Assembly: GCF_019739195.1 (NCBI RefSeq)
Contig: NZ_JAHHDS010000003.1
Location: 1,054,001 to 1,118,000, forward strand
Reading direction: 5' to 3'
DNA length: 64,000 bases
Source: Microcella sp.
Lineage (GTDB): Bacteria; Actinomycetota; Actinomycetes; Actinomycetales; Microbacteriaceae
The notes beneath the pieces were generated by a model. It searched no databases and had not been told where the DNA came from. It saw nothing but the letters and a program-made list of their open reading frames with translations. Positions 60,665 to 64,000 of the stretch are shown here, piece after piece. Positions within the stretch are counted from its first letter, which is position 1. Every line of letters begins with the position of its first letter. The position numbers were made by a program, and so were the translations under genes.

Positions 60665-62148
60665 GGGCACGAGTGGATGCACTGACCGGCCGCGTGAGCA
60701 TGTACCGCCTGGCGACGATCACCCTCGCGATCGTGCTTGTGCAGGCCGTGCTGTTCGCGTTTCTCGGAGCGATCGGACCCGACCCCTACGCGATTCTCGG
60801 CACGCTCGGCGTCGTGCTCGTCGCGACCCTCGGTGCCAACGAGGTCGCCGCCCGCCTCGCCCGGGTCGTGCCGCACCGCGAGTCGAGCGTGATCACGGCG
60901 CTCATCATCACCTGCATCGTGCAGCCGAGCCTCACGACCACGGGGCTCATCGCCGCCGCCGGCGCCGCGGTGCTCGCAGCGCTCTCGAAGTACCTCATCG
61001 TGTGGCGCGGCCGGCACCTGCTGAACCCCGCGGCGACGGGCGTGCTCATCGCGGGCATTATCGGCTACTACCTCGGCCAGGGCGTCGGGTTCTGGTGGAT
61101 CGCGACGCCTGCCCTGCTGCCCGCCGTCGCCGTTGGTGCTCTGCTTTTGCTCGACCGGACTCGACGACTCGATGTGGGGCTCGTGTTCATCGCCCTCACG
61201 ATCGTCATCATCGGCGCACGGCTGGTGCTGACGGGCACCGCACCACTGGGCGCTGTCGCTACGGTGCTGCAGCTGTTCCCCGTCGTGTTTCTCGCGGGGT
61301 TCATGCTCAGCGAGCCGCAGACCCTGCCGCCTCGCGACTGGCAGCGCTGGCTCACCGCCGCGGTCGTCGCGGTCGCCTTCTCGGTGCCCTTCGGGTTCGG
61401 ACCGATCTACACCTCGCCCGAGCTCGCGCTCGTCGTCGGCAACATCGTCGCGTTCGCGGCCTCGCGCCGCAGCGGGTTCTCGGTGCGCGTGCTCGAGCAG
61501 AGGCCCCTGTCGCCCGCTGCCACCGAGTGGCTCTTCGAGCCCTCGCGCCCCGTGCGATTCGACGCCGGGCAGTATCTCGAGCTGCATCTGCCTCACAAGG
61601 CCGACATCCGGGGTCTGCGCCGCACCTTCTCGATCGCCTCGGCACCCGAGCGCGCGGTCGCGGAGAGCGAGCCGCGTCTGGCCATTGGCATCCGCACTCC
61701 CGAGGGCGGCAGCTCGTTCAAGGCCGCGCTCGCGAGTCTCGAGCCCGGCACTCGCATCGCCGCCACCCAGATCGCCGGCGACTTCGTGCTGCCGCGCGAT
61801 GCGAGCATCCCACTGCTGCTGCTCGCGGGCGGCATCGGCGTGACACCCTTCGCGAGTCAGCTCGCGAGTCTCGTCGCGCGCGGCGAGCAACGCGACATCG
61901 TCGTGGTCGTGGTGCCGTCGAACCCCGACGAGGTGCTCTACCGCGACACGATCGAGGCTGCGGGTGCGCGCCTTGTCACGCTCACGCGCGACGAGCTGAC
62001 GACGGATGCTCTGCGCGAGGCCGTGCCCGACCTCGCGTCGCGCCGTGCCTACGTCTCCGGCCCTCCCTCGGTCGTCGCCGCCGCACGTTCAGCACTGCGC
62101 CGCGCAGGTGCGAAGCGCGTGCAGACCGACTACTTCGCCGGGTACTGA
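60661..62148 (+). CDS. NqrB/RnfD-like membrane domain fused to an FNR-type flavin reductase
   Basis: The 495-residue fusion has about seven to eight helices in residues 15-260. The segment RHLLNPAATGVLIAGI resembles the NqrB/RnfD NPAA helix, and LTGTAPLGA sits where RnfD has its SGATPL flavin site. The ferredoxin-reductase-like module (about 270-495) has LRRTFSIASAPE for FAD, RTPEGGSSFKAAL, LLLAGGIGVTPFASQL for NAD(P) and a final QTDYFAGY. There is no 2Fe-2S domain. It probably moves electrons from cytosolic NAD(P)H across the membrane to the FMN-lipoprotein. The three genes overlap, so they act as one system. Confidence 0.88.
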   Translation: MRARVDALTGRVSMYRLATITLAIVLVQAVLFAFLGAIGPDPYAILGTLGVVLVATLGANEVAARLARVVPHRESSVITALIITCIVQPSLTTTGLIAAAGAAVLAALSKYLIVWRGRHLLNPAATGVLIAGIIGYYLGQGVGFWWIATPALLPAVAVGALLLLDRTRRLDVGLVFIALTIVIIGARLVLTGTAPLGAVATVLQLFPVVFLAGFMLSEPQTLPPRDWQRWLTAAVVAVAFSVPFGFGPIYTSPELALVVGNIVAFAASRRSGFSVRVLEQRPLSPAATEWLFEPSRPVRFDAGQYLELHLPHKADIRGLRRTFSIASAPERAVAESEPRLAIGIRTPEGGSSFKAALASLEPGTRIAATQIAGDFVLPRDASIPLLLLAGGIGVTPFASQLASLVARGEQRDIVVVVVPSNPDEVLYRDTIEAAGARLVTLTRDELTTDALREAVPDLASRRAYVSGPPSVVAAARSALRRAGAKRVQTDYFAGY

Positions 62149-62195
62149 ACAACCCAGAACGAGGTCTCACCAGGTCTTTCGCCCTGCGCGAACCT

Positions 62196-62222
62196 CTGGC
62201 ACTCTCATGTGTCGAGTGCTAA
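62196..62222. promoter_or_regulatory. CIRCE element (HrcA operator) upstream of hsp20
   Basis: CTGGCACTC-N9-GAGTGCTAA differs from the CIRCE consensus only in the first three bases of the left arm. It lies 82 bases before the hsp20 ATG. Confidence 0.9.
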
Positions 62223-62231
62223 TATCGTCGT

Positions 62232-62254
62232 AGTTGAGTCACCCCGGCTCAACT
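62232..62254. promoter_or_regulatory. HAIR-like inverted repeat (candidate HspR operator)
   Basis: AGTTGAGT-N7-GCTCAACT resembles the HspR-associated inverted repeat CTTGAGT-N7-ACTCAAG in its TTGAGT/CTCAA cores and exact seven-base spacer. It differs at the outer and innermost bases of the arms. It starts nine bases after the CIRCE element. Confidence 0.6.
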
Positions 62255-62303
62255 CTCGAAACCTCGGCCCGCCTCGGCGGGCGACGTGAAGGAGAACGAC
62301 ACG

Positions 62304-62726
62304 ATGAGCATGATCTTCGACCCGTTCCGCGAGCTCGACCGCGTCGCCGCGAACCTGCTCGACCGCCGCGAGAGCCCGCGCGTGATGCCGATGGATCTCT
62401 ACCGCGACGCCGACCACTACGTGCTGACCGCCGACCTGCCGGGCATCGACCCCGGTTCGGTCGACGTCGACGTCGACGGCCAGCTGCTCACGATCCGCGC
62501 CGAGCGCACGCCGCGCTCGCTCGACGGCGTGCAGTGGCTCGCGCGGGAGCGCGCCGCCGGAACCTTCCTGCGACAGCTCACGCTGGGCAAAGACATCGAC
62601 ACCGAGCAGATCTCGGCGCACTACGAGAACGGCGTGCTGAGCGTCATGATCCCGGTGCTCGAGAAGGCCAAGCCGCGCAAGATCGAAGTCGCGACCTCGA
62701 ACGAGCGCCAGGAGGTCTCGGCCTAG
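62304..62726 (+). CDS. Small heat-shock protein (Hsp20/alpha-crystallin)
   Basis: This ATP-independent holdase has 140 residues: N-terminal FDPFRELDRVAANLL, an alpha-crystallin domain (about 28-125) with YVLTADLPGIDPGSVDVDVDGQLLTIRAER, FLRQLTLGKDID and the ANGVLSV-type YENGVLSVMIPV, and a C-terminal IPVLEKAKPRKI. GAAGGAG lies ten bases before ATG 62304. CIRCE and HAIR-like operators lie upstream. Its TAG shares bases with the stop codon of the convergent P-type ATPase gene (CTAG). Confidence 0.96.
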   Translation: MSMIFDPFRELDRVAANLLDRRESPRVMPMDLYRDADHYVLTADLPGIDPGSVDVDVDGQLLTIRAERTPRSLDGVQWLARERAAGTFLRQLTLGKDIDTEQISAHYENGVLSVMIPVLEKAKPRKIEVATSNERQEVSA

Positions 62727-64000
62727 CTCGACCTCGACGCGCGCCGCGCGGGCCTCGAACCCTCGGGTTCGGGGCCCGTTGGCGTTCGTGCGGCCGTGGG
62801 CGGCGCATCCAGCCCCGGCACGGGCGCCACCCCTGCCCGCACCGCGCGCAGCGCCCCGAGAATGGCGACGAGGTCGACCGCCTCCTGCAGGGTGGCGCCG
62901 ACGACGGCGGGCAGCAGTCCCGCCGCGGCGACGAGCATGAGGCCGATCGAGATGATGATGCCGAGCCAGATGCTCTGCAACGCGATGCGCACCGTGCGGT
63001 GACCGATCGCCACGGCGCGGGCGACGCGGGCGATGTCGTCGAGCAGGATCACGACGTCGGCCGACTCGCTCGCCGCCGTCGAGCCCTTGGCGCCCATGGC
63101 GATGCCGACGTCGCTGACGGCGAGCACCGGGGCGTCGTTGACTCCATCGCCGACCATGACGACCGGGCGCAGCTGCGCCTCGCGGATGATCCGCAATTTG
63201 TCATCGGGCAGGCATTCGCTGTGCAGCTCGGTGATGCCGAGGCTCTCGGCGATCGGCCCGGCGGTGGCAGCGACATCACCGGTGACCATGAGGATGCGCT
63301 CGGCTCCGAGCGCGCGCAGGGCGACGAGAGTGTCGGCGGCATCGTCGCGCACGGCATCCCGCAGCACGATGACACCGGCGAAGCGGCCGTCGACCGCCGC
63401 ATAGACAACAGCGGCGCCGCTCTCGGCGGTGTGCACCTGGAGGTCGGCAGCGTGCTCGGCGACGAACGCGGGCTTGCCGACCCGCACGCGGCGACCGTCG
63501 ACGGTCGCCTCGACTCCGAAGGTCGCCACCTCACGCGCGTCGGTCGACGGGCTGAGGGCGCCGGCGCGATCGAGCGCGGCTTGCTGGATCGACGCGGCGA
63601 GCACGTGCGACGAGTACTGCTCGGCCGAGCCCATGAGGTGCAGCAGCTCGCGCTCGTCGAAGCCGGGCCGAGGGTGCACGCCGACGACGGCAGGGCGCCC
63701 TTGGGTGAGGGTGCCGGTCTTGTCGAAGGCCACCGTGCGCACGCGAGCGAGCTTCTCGAGCGAGGCCGCGCTCTTCATCACGATGCCGCGCTTCGCGGCG
63801 CTGCTCATGCCGCCCATGAACGCGACGGGGGCGGCGATGAGCAACGGGCAGGGCGTGGCGACGACGAGCACCTCGGCGAACCTCACCGGGTCACCGCTCA
63901 CCGCCCAGGCGACTCCCGCGATCGCGAGCGAGACGCCGGTGAACGGCAGGGCGTAGCGGTCGGCGAGCCGCACGAGGGGCGCCTTGCTGGAGGAGGCCTC
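62723..64000 (-). CDS. Heavy-metal P1B-type ATPase, truncated by the window edge
   Basis: This is the C-terminal 425 residues of a metal-transporting P-type ATPase. The N-terminal part lies beyond 64000, since the frame is open to the edge. Visible parts are the metal-site helix with TPCPLLIAAPVAFMGG, the phosphorylation motif VAFDKTGTLTQG, a nucleotide domain with SSHVLAASI (the P1B SEHP motif changed to SSHV), MVGDGVNDAPVLAVSDVGIAMG and two final helices ending LQEAVDLVAILGALRAVR. TPC replaces the CPC of Cu/Zn/Cd pumps, so the metal is uncertain. It is convergent with hsp20. Confidence 0.93.
   Translation of the reverse strand, partial: EASSSKAPLVRLADRYALPFTGVSLAIAGVAWAVSGDPVRFAEVLVVATPCPLLIAAPVAFMGGMSSAAKRGIVMKSAASLEKLARVRTVAFDKTGTLTQGRPAVVGVHPRPGFDERELLHLMGSAEQYSSHVLAASIQQAALDRAGALSPSTDAREVATFGVEATVDGRRVRVGKPAFVAEHAADLQVHTAESGAAVVYAAVDGRFAGVIVLRDAVRDDAADTLVALRALGAERILMVTGDVAATAGPIAESLGITELHSECLPDDKLRIIREAQLRPVVMVGDGVNDAPVLAVSDVGIAMGAKGSTAASESADVVILLDDIARVARAVAIGHRTVRIALQSIWLGIIISIGLMLVAAAGLLPAVVGATLQEAVDLVAILGALRAVRAGVAPVPGLDAPPTAARTPTGPEPEGSRPARRASRSS

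Noticed and set aside
60226-61890. 554-codon open frame opposite apbE and the membrane reductase gene
   Set aside because: It is an antisense shadow, rich in His/Arg/Asp repeats, with no domain.

Overview
The window is high-GC DNA packed with actinobacterial gene families: WXG100, DUF3263/LytR_C, Septum_form, DUF4244 pilin, HtaA domains, a 6C RNA, DtxR/IdeR iron boxes and leaderless genes with TAnnnT -10 boxes. The content and codon style fit a free-living member of Actinomycetota, most likely Microbacteriaceae. The family is an inference from gene content, not a phylogenetic result. Nearly all of the window is ordinary chromosome. Islands of less typical DNA are the toxin-antitoxin patch near 44.0-45.0 kb and the tRNA-Thr fragment duplication near 16.1 kb.

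Layout. 0-3.1 kb: end of a sensor kinase gene, a WXG100 protein, a DUF2470 protein and an iron-box-controlled heme oxygenase. 3.2-7.4 kb: groEL with two CIRCE elements, a DUF3048 lipoprotein, a cold-shock protein, and LytR_C and DUF3263 genes. 7.5-11.8 kb: a heme-binding lipoprotein (HmuT type) and a large HtaA-domain surface protein, each behind DtxR/IdeR boxes. 11.8-16.3 kb: acetyltransferase, MsrB, transporter, SPFH protein, cytochrome P450, tRNA-Thr. 16.4-23.4 kb: Septum_form membrane protein, secreted peptidase-like hydrolase, holB, tmk, topA. 23.5-26.7 kb: a Tad-pilus-like locus with a 6C small RNA upstream. 27-33.3 kb: acs, RidA/DUF4177, a class A penicillin-binding protein, a phosphoesterase, tRNA-Pro. 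33.4-37.1 kb: tdk in a run with a LuxR-type regulator, a degenerate kinase-like membrane protein and a HisKA_3-type kinase. 37.2-41.2 kb: 5-oxoprolinase pxpABC and an ABC-F protein. 41.3-43.6 kb: glyA-folD behind a ZTP riboswitch. 43.7-45 kb: HigA-like and RelE/ParE-type toxin-antitoxin genes. 45-48.7 kb: two paralogous MFS transporters flanking an LtrA protein. 48.8-49.7 kb: purU. 49.7-59.2 kb: an N-acetylglucosamine/chitobiose utilisation region. 59.3-62.1 kb: a flavin-transfer electron-transport trio. 62.2-64 kb: hsp20 and a truncated P1B-type ATPase.

How genes work together. The heme oxygenase, HmuT and HtaA proteins form an iron-starvation regulon (four boxes at three loci), although the HmuUV permease/ATPase is not in the window. 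A ROK repressor, a sugar ABC importer without its own ATPase, a GH3 hexosaminidase, a ROK kinase and NagB form one tightly overlapped operon, with NagA convergent to it. Together they would import a GlcNAc oligomer and convert it to fructose-6-phosphate. GlyA, FolD and PurU all act on one-carbon folates, and the ZTP riboswitch ties the first two to 10-formyl-THF status. CIRCE elements place groEL and hsp20 under HrcA-type control.

The most notable items are the FMN-lipoprotein/ApbE/membrane-reductase trio (59.3-62.1 kb), the CIRCE plus HAIR-like double operator before hsp20, the kinase/pseudokinase/regulator module (34.0-37.1 kb), the 444-bp in-gene tandem duplication in the HtaA protein, and the riboswitch and 6C RNA, neither of which a protein-coding scan would show.
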